Below are positions 6,570 to 14,270 of a stretch of 62,139 nucleotides of DNA, piece after piece. Made by a program: the position numbers and the translations under genes. Position 1 is the first letter of the stretch; each line of letters begins with the position of its first letter. Source of the DNA: Cereibacter sphaeroides (GTDB lineage Bacteria; Pseudomonadota; Alphaproteobacteria; Rhodobacterales; Rhodobacteraceae); contig QFQS01000009.1 in assembly GCA_003243455.1 (NCBI GenBank), positions 1 to 62,139 on the forward strand, in the 5' to 3' direction. The notes below the pieces were generated by a model. That model ran no database searches. It saw only the letters and a list, made by a program, of their open reading frames with translations, and was not told the origin of the DNA.

Positions 6570-9284
6570 ATGAAACTACGACCAGACGAGATGCAGGTCC
6601 GGTTTTCCACCGGAAAATCCAAGAACCTCGGGCGAGCCAAGAACACCGTTCTCTCGTGGCCCGAGTTCAAAAAGCGGTTTAAAAACCCCGGCGTCTCGCC
6701 TGAAAAGTTCGCCCGATACCAGAAGATGTCGCAGCAGGAGCAGGGCGAGGCCAAGAGCTTCGCGGGCTGGTTCTTCCGCACGCAGGTTACAGAGAACGAG
6801 AAGGGCAAGACGCAGCGCACGGCCAAGTCCGGCCAAGCCTCGGACATCGTGACCTACGACTTCGACTATGCGACCCCCGAGTTTCTGGACCAGATCGAAG
6901 AAGGCTTGGTGGCATGGGACATTCCCTACATCGCCTTCACGACCCGCTCCCACACTCCTGAAAAGCCCCGCCTCCGAATCATCGTCCTCATGGACAGCCC
7001 GGTCTCGAACGACCTCTACCCGGCCGTAAGCCGAATCCTCGCCCAACGCTTCTTCGACCCCGAAATGGTCATGGTGGACAAGGTGTCGTTCCGCCGGGCG
7101 CAGATGATGTTCTTCCCGACCCGTTCGGTCGATCAGGAGTTCCGCTTCTTCGAAAACAAGGGCAGCACGCCGTTCGACTGGAACGCGATGCTGGACGACT
7201 TCGAGAAGACTGCCGACTGGCGCGTCATCACCAACTTGCCGAAGGCCGCTGGCGAGCAGGTCCGCGAAACCGCCGAGAAGGCCGAAAACCCGTTGGAAAA
7301 GAAGGGGATCGTGGGCAATTTCTGCCGCGCCTACCCCAACATCATCGACGCCTACGACAAGTATATCCCCGGCCTCTACGTGCCGACCGACGAGAATAGC
7401 GAGAAGCCGCGCTACACCTACACGCAGGGCCACTCGGTCAGCGGCATGGTGGTCGAGGACGACGGCCTCTTCACCTTCTCTCACCACGGCTCGGACCCCA
7501 CGTCCGACATGCTGGTCAACGCCTTCGACGGCATTCGTATCCACCTGTTCGGCGATCTGGACAACGGCATCGACCCGGACACCCCCATGAAAGAGCGCCC
7601 GTCGTTCAAGGCGATGCGCGACCATATCGAAGACGACCCGCTCTACCGAGCGCAGCAGGCGCAGGAGAAGTACGACCTCCACGCCATGTTCGATGACATC
7701 ATGGAGGACGGCGAGTACCAGAACGAGTCGGACGACGAGGACGAAGAAGACCTCGTGGGTGACATCGGCGGCCAGCGCGAGCCGGACATCGACCAAGACC
7801 CGGAAGACGATGACGACGACCTCGTGGGCGATCCGAATAAACGGAAACACCCGGAGCAGCCCAAGCCGAAGGCGCGGAAGTCGAAATGGGTGTCCCCGGA
7901 GAAGGGCTGGCACCTGAACCTCGAAATCAACGCGGCCGGGAAGTTCGAGAACAACCTGTCGAACGCCGGGCAGATCATCCAGAGCGACCCTCGCACCGGC
8001 CCGTGCGTCGAGTACAACATCTTCCTCAACGAGACCGTGACCCGGCGGCCGATCATGTCCAAGATGAAGGCGATCCCCGTGATCCCCATCAACGACAAGA
8101 TTTCCGGCGACGTGTGGCAGGACACCCACTCGAATGCGCTCCGGTTCCTGCTGGAAGCGCCGAACGGCCCCGGCAAGCCCGGATGGGGCCTGAAGGTGTC
8201 TGACCGTGACCTTGACGCCGCTATCGACATGGCGGGACGCCACTACCCGTTTCACCCGGTTCGCGAGATGCTGGAAAGCGGTTCATGGGATGGGCTGGCG
8301 CGAGCGGAATCGATGTTCATCCGATATCTCGGGTGCCCGGATCATCCCTACTACCGGGAGACCTGCCGCAAGTTCCTGATCGCTGCCGTGGCCCGCGTTT
8401 ATGAACCCGGCCACAAGTTCGACTTCGTGCCCATCCTCGAAGGCTTTCAGGGGAAGCGCAAATCGACCTTCATCCGAATCCTCGCTATGGACTGGTTCGA
8501 GGAACTGAAGGGCTCGTTCGGCGACGAGAAGCGTCTGGTCGAGCAGATGATGGGCGCTTGGATTTTGGAGCTTCCAGAACTGTCGGCCGTCACCCGGTCT
8601 ATCATTGAAGAAATCAAGGCTTTCATCTCGGCGTCCCACTCAACCGTCCGGTTGAGTTACGGCCGCCGCTCGAAAAGGTTTGATCGCCAGTGCGTCTTCA
8701 TGGGCTCTACCAACGAAGCGGAATACCTGATCGACCACACGGGCAACCGTCGCTGGTGGCCGATCTTCTGCTCGGTGGTAGAGATCGATACCGAGGGACT
8801 GAAGAAGGAAGTGCAGCAAATCTGGTACGAGGCCGTGGTCATGTACCGTGAGATGCGCGCCGAACAGCCCCACGGTGATCTGCCCCTCTACCTGACCGAC
8901 CCCGCCAGCGTCAAACTGGCGCTCGAATTGCAGGAAGATCGCCGTCAGCAGACCGATACCGACGTGTGGGGCGGTATCATCCAGAACTGGCTCGATACCC
9001 CCGTGGAGCCGGAGGCTTTTGACGAACCGGGCGAGAGCCGTGTGTGGCACATGCGGACGTGCGTCGGTCAACTGTGGAAGGAAGCCCTCGGTCAAACGAA
9101 CCGGATGTCCCGTACCGACATGCTCTCTGTGGGTAAAGCGATCCGCAAAATCGGGTGGACTCCCGACGCCAAGGTGTCCCGTTTCGGGGAGTACGGTGTG
9201 ACCAAGACCTTCACCCGGCCCGAGGGTGATTTGGACCGCGTGAAGGCCGAATGGGCCGAATCTGACATCGACTCCCTCATTTAG
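6570..9284 (+). CDS. VapE-family primase-helicase
   Basis: A 904-aa replication protein. The N-terminal part (about residues 85-200) looks like an archaeo-eukaryotic primase-type domain with an Asp-Phe-Asp metal site and a Ser-His-Thr-Pro-Glu-Lys-Pro-Arg block. A long acidic linker (about 380-450) twice contains Asp-Leu-Val-Gly-Asp. The C-terminal part is the virulence-associated E (SF3-like) ATPase: Walker A Gly-Phe-Gln-Gly-Lys-Arg-Lys-Ser-Thr near 625, a Walker B strand Trp-Ile-Leu-Glu-Leu-Pro-Glu-Leu near 665, and Gly-Ser-Thr-Asn-Glu followed by Gly-Asn-Arg-Arg-Trp-Trp-Pro near 710-730. It ends Asp-Ile-Asp-Ser-Leu-Ile. It likely primes and unwinds at the origin; the repeat-rich region directly downstream supports that. 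The ATG at 6570 is preferred; a TTG at 6555 lacks a ribosome site. Confidence 0.93.
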   Translation: MKLRPDEMQVRFSTGKSKNLGRAKNTVLSWPEFKKRFKNPGVSPEKFARYQKMSQQEQGEAKSFAGWFFRTQVTENEKGKTQRTAKSGQASDIVTYDFDYATPEFLDQIEEGLVAWDIPYIAFTTRSHTPEKPRLRIIVLMDSPVSNDLYPAVSRILAQRFFDPEMVMVDKVSFRRAQMMFFPTRSVDQEFRFFENKGSTPFDWNAMLDDFEKTADWRVITNLPKAAGEQVRETAEKAENPLEKKGIVGNFCRAYPNIIDAYDKYIPGLYVPTDENSEKPRYTYTQGHSVSGMVVEDDGLFTFSHHGSDPTSDMLVNAFDGIRIHLFGDLDNGIDPDTPMKERPSFKAMRDHIEDDPLYRAQQAQEKYDLHAMFDDIMEDGEYQNESDDEDEEDLVGDIGGQREPDIDQDPEDDDDDLVGDPNKRKHPEQPKPKARKSKWVSPEKGWHLNLEINAAGKFENNLSNAGQIIQSDPRTGPCVEYNIFLNETVTRRPIMSKMKAIPVIPINDKISGDVWQDTHSNALRFLLEAPNGPGKPGWGLKVSDRDLDAAIDMAGRHYPFHPVREMLESGSWDGLARAESMFIRYLGCPDHPYYRETCRKFLIAAVARVYEPGHKFDFVPILEGFQGKRKSTFIRILAMDWFEELKGSFGDEKRLVEQMMGAWILELPELSAVTRSIIEEIKAFISASHSTVRLSYGRRSKRFDRQCVFMGSTNEAEYLIDHTGNRRWWPIFCSVVEIDTEGLKKEVQQIWYEAVVMYREMRAEQPHGDLPLYLTDPASVKLALELQEDRRQQTDTDVWGGIIQNWLDTPVEPEAFDEPGESRVWHMRTCVGQLWKEALGQTNRMSRTDMLSVGKAIRKIGWTPDAKVSRFGEYGVTKTFTRPEGDLDRVKAEWAESDIDSLI

Positions 9285-9285
9285 G

Positions 9286-9596
9286 TGTAACCAAGATTTT
9301 CGGTTACGCTTGGTTACACACCCTCGGTTACACCCTCAAGCCCTTGTTTCGACAGGGGTTTTTTCGTACCGTGAGGCACCTGTAACCGTAACCAACTCTC
9401 GCCCTAGAGTCTAAAGCGCTATACCAGAAAAGATGCGCTACCGTAACAGACACTAGGTTGCTTACGGTTTTCACCACAGCCTCTTAGCCTCCAACCCCCC
9501 TACTTCTTGGTTACTTGGTTACAAAGGTAATGATATCAACGGGTTAGCCTGTAACCAAAAATGTAACCAAGCTGTAACCAAGAAATCTCGGTTACA
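9286..9596. repeat. Iteron-like cluster A (TGTAACCAAG, both orientations)
   Basis: Five exact copies of the 10-mer TGTAACCAAG or its complement start at 9286, 9309, 9514, 9562 and 9573. Four more have one mismatch (9323, 9506, 9550, 9587) and three are looser (9299, 9381, 9387). Spacings are irregular and orientations mixed. The cluster begins two bases after the VapE stop codon, as expected of initiator binding sites or an operator array. Confidence 0.75.
9341..9364 (+). terminator. Strong intrinsic terminator after VapE
   Basis: CCCTTGT (9341-9347), TTCG tetraloop, ACAGGGG (9352-9358), then six T residues. The preceding AAG can extend the stem into the T-run. It ends the VapE transcript inside repeat cluster A. 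Confidence 0.8.
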
Positions 9597-9654
9597 TCGA
9601 CTGTGGGGGTATTGAGCGATACTTTCACGGTAAAAGCCTCCCCTCACGGGAAAC

Positions 9655-9795
9655 GTAATGTTATAACGTAGCGAAACCCGAAAAATTCGGGAGACCGGGG
9701 CTCTGCGCACCCCCCGGAGGCCCACCCCCCACCCCCTAGGACCCAAGCGACCCCCCGCTGAAGGTCATGCGACCCCTGTGACGGTATAACGTTAC
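9655..9795. repeat. Two copies of an 18-bp palindrome
   Basis: Near-matches to the perfect palindrome GTAACGTTATAACGTTAC lie at 9655-9672 (15 of 18) and 9778-9795 (16 of 18). Three further copies sit at 13976-14031 on the far side of the accessory gene island. The second copy abuts iteron cluster B. Confidence 0.65.
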
Positions 9796-9965
9796 GCTCA
9801 CAGTCAGTAGACATACGCTCACAGTCATTGTGCATTAGAGTTGTACTGTCACAGTCATACCCATACGCTCACAGTCACAGGCATACGCTCACAGTCACCC
9901 ACCACCACAGTCACAGTGCACCACGCTCACAGTGCACCACGCTCACAGTGCACCACGCTCACAGT
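9794..9965. repeat. Iteron cluster B (ACGCTCACAGT)
   Basis: Seven exact copies of the 11-mer ACGCTCACAGT start at 9794, 9815, 9865, 9885, 9923, 9939 and 9955, all in the same orientation. The last three form a 16-bp tandem; the earlier ones are mostly 20-21 bp apart. Degenerate copies lie between them. Helically phased direct repeats are typical of replication initiator iterons. Confidence 0.75.
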
Positions 9966-10180
9966 ATAATCGGATTAACGGATACGCCCCCAAGGGTGAC
10001 ACCCCCTAGCCGCCCCCTCACAGTCGAGCGCCACCCACGCCCCACCACCACGGCCCACCTACTACCCACCACCACAGTCACCCACCACCACCACAGTCAC
10101 CCACCACCATGGCCCACCTACCCCCACCACCATGGCCCACCACCTACCCCACCATGCACGCCCCTGCCCACGCCCCTCAC
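9895..10180. repeat. C-rich, G-poor low-complexity repeats
   Basis: Plus strand dominated by CCCACCACCA units. A 17-base unit containing ACCACCATGGCCCAC occurs at 10101 and 10124 and, with one change, at 10042. The strand bias is extreme. No credible gene covers it; the reading frame at 9828-10217 is an artefact of the repeats. Confidence 0.7.
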
Positions 10181-10309
10181 AGATACCCCTCCTATGACTC
10201 GGGCTAGCGCCCGCTAACACGGTACGCCCTTAGCTCCACTCCCCACCGTGGCCACGCCCCACCAACGTTTTTAAATTCACCGCACCCATGGCCCACCCCC
10301 CGCCCCTAG

Positions 10310-10349
10310 GGCCGCCCCCTACTGTCAACGCCCTATTGACAGTGCGGCC
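10310..10349. repeat. Inverted repeat with TTGACA inside
   Basis: Perfect 8-bp arms ACTGTCAA (10321-10328) and TTGACAGT (10336-10343). They extend with GGCCGC (10310-10315) and GCGGCC (10344-10349) after a 5-base bulge. Candidate cruciform or operator. Confidence 0.5.
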
Positions 10350-10386
10350 GATTGTTCACCGGAACAAAACGTGAAAACGCCGTAGA

Positions 10387-10440
10387 ACGCGATTCAGGGC
10401 ATTGGACATATGGTAGTGGCCCAATGGTAGCTAATCGCGT
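10387..10440. repeat. 54-base imperfect hairpin
   Basis: Outer arms ACGCGATT (10387-10394) and AATCGCGT (10433-10440) enclose inner arms CATTGG (10400-10405) and CCAATG. It sits about 95 bases before the promoter of the island and could be a single-strand origin or regulatory structure. The rest of 10440-10530 holds nothing else I recognise. Confidence 0.45.
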
Positions 10441-10534
10441 GTACGGGCCTGCTAGGGCCGATTCTGTCGATTAACCTTCTGTTAACCATTCCCCCTAGAA
10501 ACGGATTCCCCTGCTAGACATTGGCTAACGGCGG

Positions 10535-10563
10535 TTGCCAACGGTTCAAGCTAGGCGTATATA
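10535..10563 (+). promoter_or_regulatory. Promoter of the accessory island
   Basis: TTGCCA (10535-10540), 17-base spacer, TATATA (10558-10563) continuing into TATAAG. Close to consensus, about 40 bases before the first island gene. Confidence 0.65.
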
Positions 10564-10601
10564 AGGGGCAGGGGCAATTCCGCCCTGCTAGGAGTCTGAC
10601 T

Positions 10602-10982
10602 ATGAAAAACGCCCTTCCCGTAATACCCGGCCGCCGTGCCGCCCTTGCCACGCTTTCCCGTGAGGAACGCGACTTCGCCCGGCAGTGGGGCGACGTTCCG
10701 GCCATGGAACTGAAGACGGCAAAGGCCCGCTTTTCCTTCCCCCGGATCAACATTGAACGGGCCGCCCTTGCCGTTCTACTCGCAATCGCTTGCGGTTCCG
10801 GGGCCGCCCTTGCCGTCATGCAATCCGCCCCCGCCCCCGTTGTCCAGCTTGTCGCCGATACGGCAGACGGCAACCGCTATATTGCAGGGGAAGGCGACAC
10901 TTGCGCAGACGCGGCCCGCAACGCTCAATTCCCGGCCGGGCCTCTTGTCTTTGTCGGTTGCGTCATTGAAGGGGCACGCTAA
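10602..10982 (+). CDS. Hypothetical single-pass membrane protein
   Basis: A 126-aa protein starting at the ATG at 10602, with AGGAG upstream. One hydrophobic segment rich in Ala, Leu and Val lies at about residues 50-72. The N-terminal part is basic and therefore probably cytoplasmic. The C-terminal part has two cysteines (Asp-Thr-Cys-Ala-Asp and Gly-Cys-Val-Ile) and would face the periplasm. First gene of an operon with a strong promoter; codon use (many GTT, CTT, ATT) differs from the surrounding phage genes. Family not recognised. Confidence 0.7.
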   Translation: MKNALPVIPGRRAALATLSREERDFARQWGDVPAMELKTAKARFSFPRINIERAALAVLLAIACGSGAALAVMQSAPAPVVQLVADTADGNRYIAGEGDTCADAARNAQFPAGPLVFVGCVIEGAR

Positions 10983-11230
10983 TGCAACAGGGCTTTCACC
11001 TTAACATTGCCCGCGTCACTGAAGCACGGGCATGGGACTACACCCCGGCCGCCCCTAAGTACGTTGTGACGCATTTCGTTAGCGTGTTTCTCGGCGATAA
11101 CCGCGACGTTGAACGCGCAAAGGCGCTTGCCGCTGAAGTCAAAGCCCGTTTCCCGGAAGGCGACAAGCCGGGCGAATTTCAATTCCGCCTCACGGGCTGG
11201 TTTTGGCAGGGGCAGGAAGTCGCCCTATGA
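10982..11230 (+). CDS. Hypothetical protein (island)
   Basis: An 82-aa soluble protein whose ATG overlaps the previous stop (TAATG). It has an N-terminal strand region, a helix Asp-Val-Glu-Arg-Ala-Lys-Ala-Leu-Ala-Ala-Glu-Val, and a C-terminus with Trp-Phe-Trp-Gln. It resembles no family I know. Coupled by a 4-bp overlap to the next gene. Confidence 0.65.
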   Translation: MQQGFHLNIARVTEARAWDYTPAAPKYVVTHFVSVFLGDNRDVERAKALAAEVKARFPEGDKPGEFQFRLTGWFWQGQEVAL

Positions 11231-11496
11231 ATATCCTGCATAACTCTTTCGCCCTTTTCTGGAAAATCGACGCAACGCAAAGGACTCAATTCATGGCAGA
11301 CCATGGCAAGCTTTCCCCCGATGACACGGCCCGCGACGTTGCCGCACGGCACGCGGCTATGTTCCCGGCAGACGTGATTTGCAGCGTGCGGGATGCGTCC
11401 GGCCGTTTCTGCGCATTCAAGCCGGTGACGTTCAAACCGTCTGCCCGTGAGGCGGCCGCCATGGTTGCCGAGTTGAACCGCTATCGTCATGGCTGA
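11227..11496 (+). CDS. Hypothetical protein (island)
   Basis: An 89-aa protein starting at the ATG that overlaps the previous TGA. Mixed alpha/beta composition with a central helix Thr-Ala-Arg-Asp-Val-Ala-Ala-Arg-His-Ala. The last codons (His-Gly-stop) lie inside a 59-base repeated element that recurs at the end of the small gene at 12799-12915. Function unknown. Confidence 0.65.
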   Translation: MNILHNSFALFWKIDATQRTQFMADHGKLSPDDTARDVAARHAAMFPADVICSVRDASGRFCAFKPVTFKPSAREAAAMVAELNRYRHG

Positions 11497-11545
11497 AGGC
11501 GACGGCAGGGCCGCCCCTGCCGTGTCCCGCAATCATGCGACAACA
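11487..11545 (+). repeat. Repeated leader element with conserved stem, copy 1
   Basis: About 59 bases, nearly identical to 12906-12965, ending 15 bases before the ATG at 11561. It contains an 8-bp stem ACGGCAGG/CCTGCCGT (11502-11509 with 11516-11523). The only region that differs between copies is the loop (GCCGCC here, CCATGCG in the other), as expected of an RNA structure under selection. Confidence 0.6.
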
Positions 11546-11560
11546 CAAGGAAACGATATC

Positions 11561-12802
11561 ATGACCTCTTTTACCGCTCTTGCCGCCGTCGTCGCCAACG
11601 CCCCGCGCACTGTGAAGCTCGCCAGCGTTGACCGCGAGTCCAGCCGTCGCAACGTCATAGGCTCGCATTCCGACACTGCGCACGTATGGGCACAAAACCG
11701 CTACATGTCCGGCCGTTCGTCCGACTCCCGCATGTATTTTGAGGGGGCAATCCTCTATTCGTATGGCTCGCATTTCGCCCTTGGCATGGTGCTTGAAACT
11801 ACGTCTGAAGGCCGCGTAACGCTGTTGAACGACTCGGGCTATTCGATATCGACAAGCAAGCACAAGGGGCACGCTCGCTACGCTGCAAACGGCAACATTC
11901 TGTATGTCCCGGACCTCACGGAAATCACCCGCACGCTAGACCATATCCGGGGCGGCAACATGGCGGCCTATACCGTCAAGCAACTGCCCGATTTCATCAA
12001 AAAACACATTCTGGACATGGCCCCGGAAACGACGGTTTTTCTTGCCGGGCTAATCGGCAAGGTCCGTTCCGTCTGCGCATGGTTCCGGGCCGCTGAAAAG
12101 GCCCGTGCCGTTGCAAAGGCAAAGGCCCGCGCCGCTGATATCGAAAACAAGAAAGAGGCCGCTATCACCATGGCAGACGCAAGCCCGGCCGCGTGGGCTC
12201 GCGAGTTGTCAGACCGTCAAGAGGAAAGCAATCGCCCGTGGGGCCGTTATCCCTATTATCAGGGCTCGCCAAACAAGAGCTATCGCAAGGCGACTCCGGC
12301 CGAGTCCCTACTCGCGTTTGCCACTGAAATGCACCGCTTGAACGTGACCGCTAAGGCGCATTTGAGCAAGAAACGGCAGGCCGTTCTAAAGGCCCGTTTG
12401 GCTGAAGTCCGGGCGCTGGCGAAAGAGACTCTGAAGTGGGAAACTAAGGGCGACGAACTCGCCACGTTCCGCCGCTACAAGGTGACGTTCCGGGCCTATC
12501 TGGCGATTGCTGCAAAGGCCCCGACACGGGACTATGACAAGGCGGCGGCCGAAACGCTCGCACGGCTCGCAACGTGGTTTGCGCAGCGCTCGCATTGCCC
12601 GGCCGTGCTGGCAAACAAGCTTGCCGATATCATCCGGGCCGCCAATGCCCGGCGGGAAGATTTGGCCGCCATTGAAGCGGCGGAACGCATGGAACGCGAG
12701 CGGGCAGACCGTGAGGCATGGCTTGCCGGTGAAAGCACCCCCGGCAACCGCTACGCCCGTTATTCGGATGAAATGGGCCGCGCATTGATGCAATCGACGT
12801 GA
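11561..12802 (+). CDS. Large island protein, unknown function
   Basis: A 413-aa protein starting at the ATG at 11561 (AAGGAAA upstream). The N-terminal 150 residues are strand-rich with Tyr and Ser clusters. The rest is strongly helical and charged, including a Lys/Ala/Arg-rich stretch around 185-210 and an Ala/Glu/Arg-rich coiled region near 380-400. I recognise no family. It is the largest gene of the 10.6-13.7 kb island, and the island's lower GC at third codon positions suggests a different history from the rest of the phage. Host take-over or DNA binding are both possible guesses; neither is supported by a motif. Confidence 0.7.
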   Translation: MTSFTALAAVVANAPRTVKLASVDRESSRRNVIGSHSDTAHVWAQNRYMSGRSSDSRMYFEGAILYSYGSHFALGMVLETTSEGRVTLLNDSGYSISTSKHKGHARYAANGNILYVPDLTEITRTLDHIRGGNMAAYTVKQLPDFIKKHILDMAPETTVFLAGLIGKVRSVCAWFRAAEKARAVAKAKARAADIENKKEAAITMADASPAAWARELSDRQEESNRPWGRYPYYQGSPNKSYRKATPAESLLAFATEMHRLNVTAKAHLSKKRQAVLKARLAEVRALAKETLKWETKGDELATFRRYKVTFRAYLAIAAKAPTRDYDKAAAETLARLATWFAQRSHCPAVLANKLADIIRAANARREDLAAIEAAERMERERADREAWLAGESTPGNRYARYSDEMGRALMQST

Positions 12803-12915
12803 GCGGCAACTTTGTGGCCGGTTGCCACAAAATCGGATGGAACGAGATTAGCCGCCTTGCCGGGCAATTGGGCCTAGCTGATATCGCCCCGGCAGACACT
12901 ACCGTTCATGGCTGA
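12799..12915 (+). CDS. Very small hypothetical protein
   Basis: A 38-aa frame starting at a GTG that overlaps the previous stop (GTGA) and ending in the repeated element with the same His-Gly-stop as the 11227-11496 gene. It includes Trp-Asn-Glu-Ile-Ser-Arg-Leu-Ala-Gly-Gln-Leu-Gly, which is helix-like. Position, overlap and shared 3' end support translation, but the size makes it uncertain. Confidence 0.45.
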   Translation: MSGNFVAGCHKIGWNEISRLAGQLGLADIAPADTTVHG

Positions 12916-12965
12916 AGGCGACGGCAGGCCATGCGCCTGCCGTGTCCCGCAATCATGCGACAACA
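12906..12965 (+). repeat. Repeated leader element with conserved stem, copy 2
   Basis: Second copy of the element at 11487-11545, again placed directly before a gene start (ATG at 12976). The stem ACGGCAGG/CCTGCCGT is kept (12921-12928 with 12936-12943) while the loop differs. Confidence 0.6.
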
Positions 12966-12975
12966 GGAGTCCACC

Positions 12976-13488
12976 ATGACAGACACAATCACATTCCGCC
13001 GGGCCGTCTATGCGGTTGAACTGATACACGACGAAGACGCGGGCAAGCCGTGGGAACGGGAAGACGGACACGGCCCTGTTTCCGATTGGACGACACGCGA
13101 CAAGCGGCCGGGGGAATTGGTGCTATGCGCAGACCGCCGGGCAAAGCGGTATTACGATTTCCAGCAGGCCACGGCAGACGCAAAGCGCGACTCGTGGGGC
13201 CTAGGCCCGGACGACATGGCCCTATTGGTGAAACGACTCGGCCGCCCTGCTACCCGTGGCGAGATTGTCCGTCAGGCCGTGCTAGATGATTTTGAACGGT
13301 TGCAGCGTTGGTGCGATGACGCTTGGCATTATGTCGGAGTCGTCGTCACGCGGCTGGACGCGCACGGCAACCGGCTGGAACATTTGCAAGCGAGCCTATG
13401 GGGCATTGAGTCGGACGCTGGCGATTATCTGGACACTGTGGCCCGCGAATTGATCCGGGAAATTGAAGCCATGCGGGCCGCCGCATGA
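12976..13488 (+). CDS. Hypothetical protein (island)
   Basis: A 170-aa protein with ACAGGAG upstream of the ATG at 12976. Acidic-aromatic composition, with Trp pairs around residues 110-120 and a helical C-terminus. No recognised domain. It overlaps the next gene by 4 bp. Confidence 0.65.
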   Translation: MTDTITFRRAVYAVELIHDEDAGKPWEREDGHGPVSDWTTRDKRPGELVLCADRRAKRYYDFQQATADAKRDSWGLGPDDMALLVKRLGRPATRGEIVRQAVLDDFERLQRWCDDAWHYVGVVVTRLDAHGNRLEHLQASLWGIESDAGDYLDTVARELIREIEAMRAAA

Positions 13489-13703
13489 CGCGCAAGAGCT
13501 ACACCCGGAAAGAGGAACGGGCCTTTGCCCGGCACGTGTCTATTCACCGCGTCATGAGGCTATGGCAGGCCGTGCTTGCCCTAGGCGGGATTGCCGGGGC
13601 CGTATGGTCCGGCTCTTGGCATTGGCTCTTTTGGGCAGGCGTGGCGGCATGGGCCTTTAACAAGGCCGTGCCCCCGGATGATGACTTAGACCGCATTATG
13701 TGA
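13485..13703 (+). CDS. Small membrane protein (island)
   Basis: A 72-aa protein: basic N-terminus (Arg-Lys-Ser-Tyr-Thr-Arg-Lys-Glu-Glu-Arg), then two short hydrophobic helices (about 26-42 and 44-60) rich in Trp, Gly and Ala, then an acidic end. The hairpin-like topology resembles small phage inner-membrane proteins such as holins or superinfection-exclusion proteins, but composition alone does not decide. Last gene before two terminators. Confidence 0.65.
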   Translation: MTRKSYTRKEERAFARHVSIHRVMRLWQAVLALGGIAGAVWSGSWHWLFWAGVAAWAFNKAVPPDDDLDRIM

Positions 13704-13714
13704 CGATTGCCCCC

Positions 13715-13743
13715 GCCCCGGCCGCAAGCCGGGGCTTTTCTTT
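13715..13743 (+). terminator. Intrinsic terminator 1 of the island
   Basis: GCCCCGGC (13715-13722), loop CGCAA, GCCGGGGC (13728-13735), then TTTTCTTT. Confidence 0.85.
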
Positions 13744-13752
13744 GCCCCCATG

Positions 13753-13783
13753 GCCCGGCCTCACAAGCCGGGCTTTTCTATTT
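13753..13783 (+). terminator. Intrinsic terminator 2 of the island
   Basis: GCCCGGC (13753-13759), 7-base loop, GCCGGGC (13767-13773), then TTTTCTATTT. Two terminators in a row insulate the island from downstream genes. Confidence 0.85.
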
Positions 13784-13975
13784 CGGCCATAGCGGGCCGC
13801 TGGCGAGCGTTTGCCCGAGTCCGGCATAGCACCCTTGCCGACTAGCGCCGCGCTCACCCTGCCCCCCTTGCCGCCGGGAATAGGGGCCTTTTGATTCCGC
13901 ACCCTTCCCACGCCCTAGGCCGTGCGAAATGGGGGCCGCCGGACTATCGGGCAGGCCATGCAACCGGAAGGGCAT

Positions 13976-14031
13976 GTAATGTTATAACGTCACTGTAATG
14001 GTATAACGTTACTGTTACGTTATAACATGAC
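13976..14031. repeat. Three tandem 18-bp palindromes with 19-bp period
   Basis: Matches to GTAACGTTATAACGTTAC start at 13976 (16 of 18), 13995 (16 of 18) and 14014 (15 of 18), exactly 19 bp apart, so all present the same face of the helix. The arrangement suggests cooperative binding by a dimeric protein. The rest of 13784-14270 has no gene I would support; it holds a 6-bp hairpin (14195-14215) and a repeated ACTACCTT. Confidence 0.7.
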
Positions 14032-14270
14032 ATTATTCGCCGAGGGGGCACCGGGTCGAGGGCTGGCAGCGGACCCCTGCACCGCCACCCACCAGCCACC
14101 GGGCCGGGGGCGATCCGGGGCCACTACCTTGAACCTTGCTCTAGTTCCAAAATTCCTACCCCGGAATCCGAGCCCGTTTCAAATATGGGTAAATTGGCCG
14201 CTGGAAATCCGGCCAGACGATCACTACCTTGGGAGTGTAGCCGGGAGTAATTTTTGGAGTAGAGAGTCCC

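Noticed and set aside
10075..10150. G-quadruplex on the minus strand
   Set aside because: G-runs are separated by loops up to 10 bases, beyond the usual limit; I only note the strand bias.
9828..10217. 129-aa frame rich in His, Thr and Pro
   Set aside because: Translation of the C-rich tandem repeats; no ribosome site.
13784..13975. Additional small gene between the terminators and palindromes
   Set aside because: Frames are short, lack ribosome sites and have no coding-like third positions.
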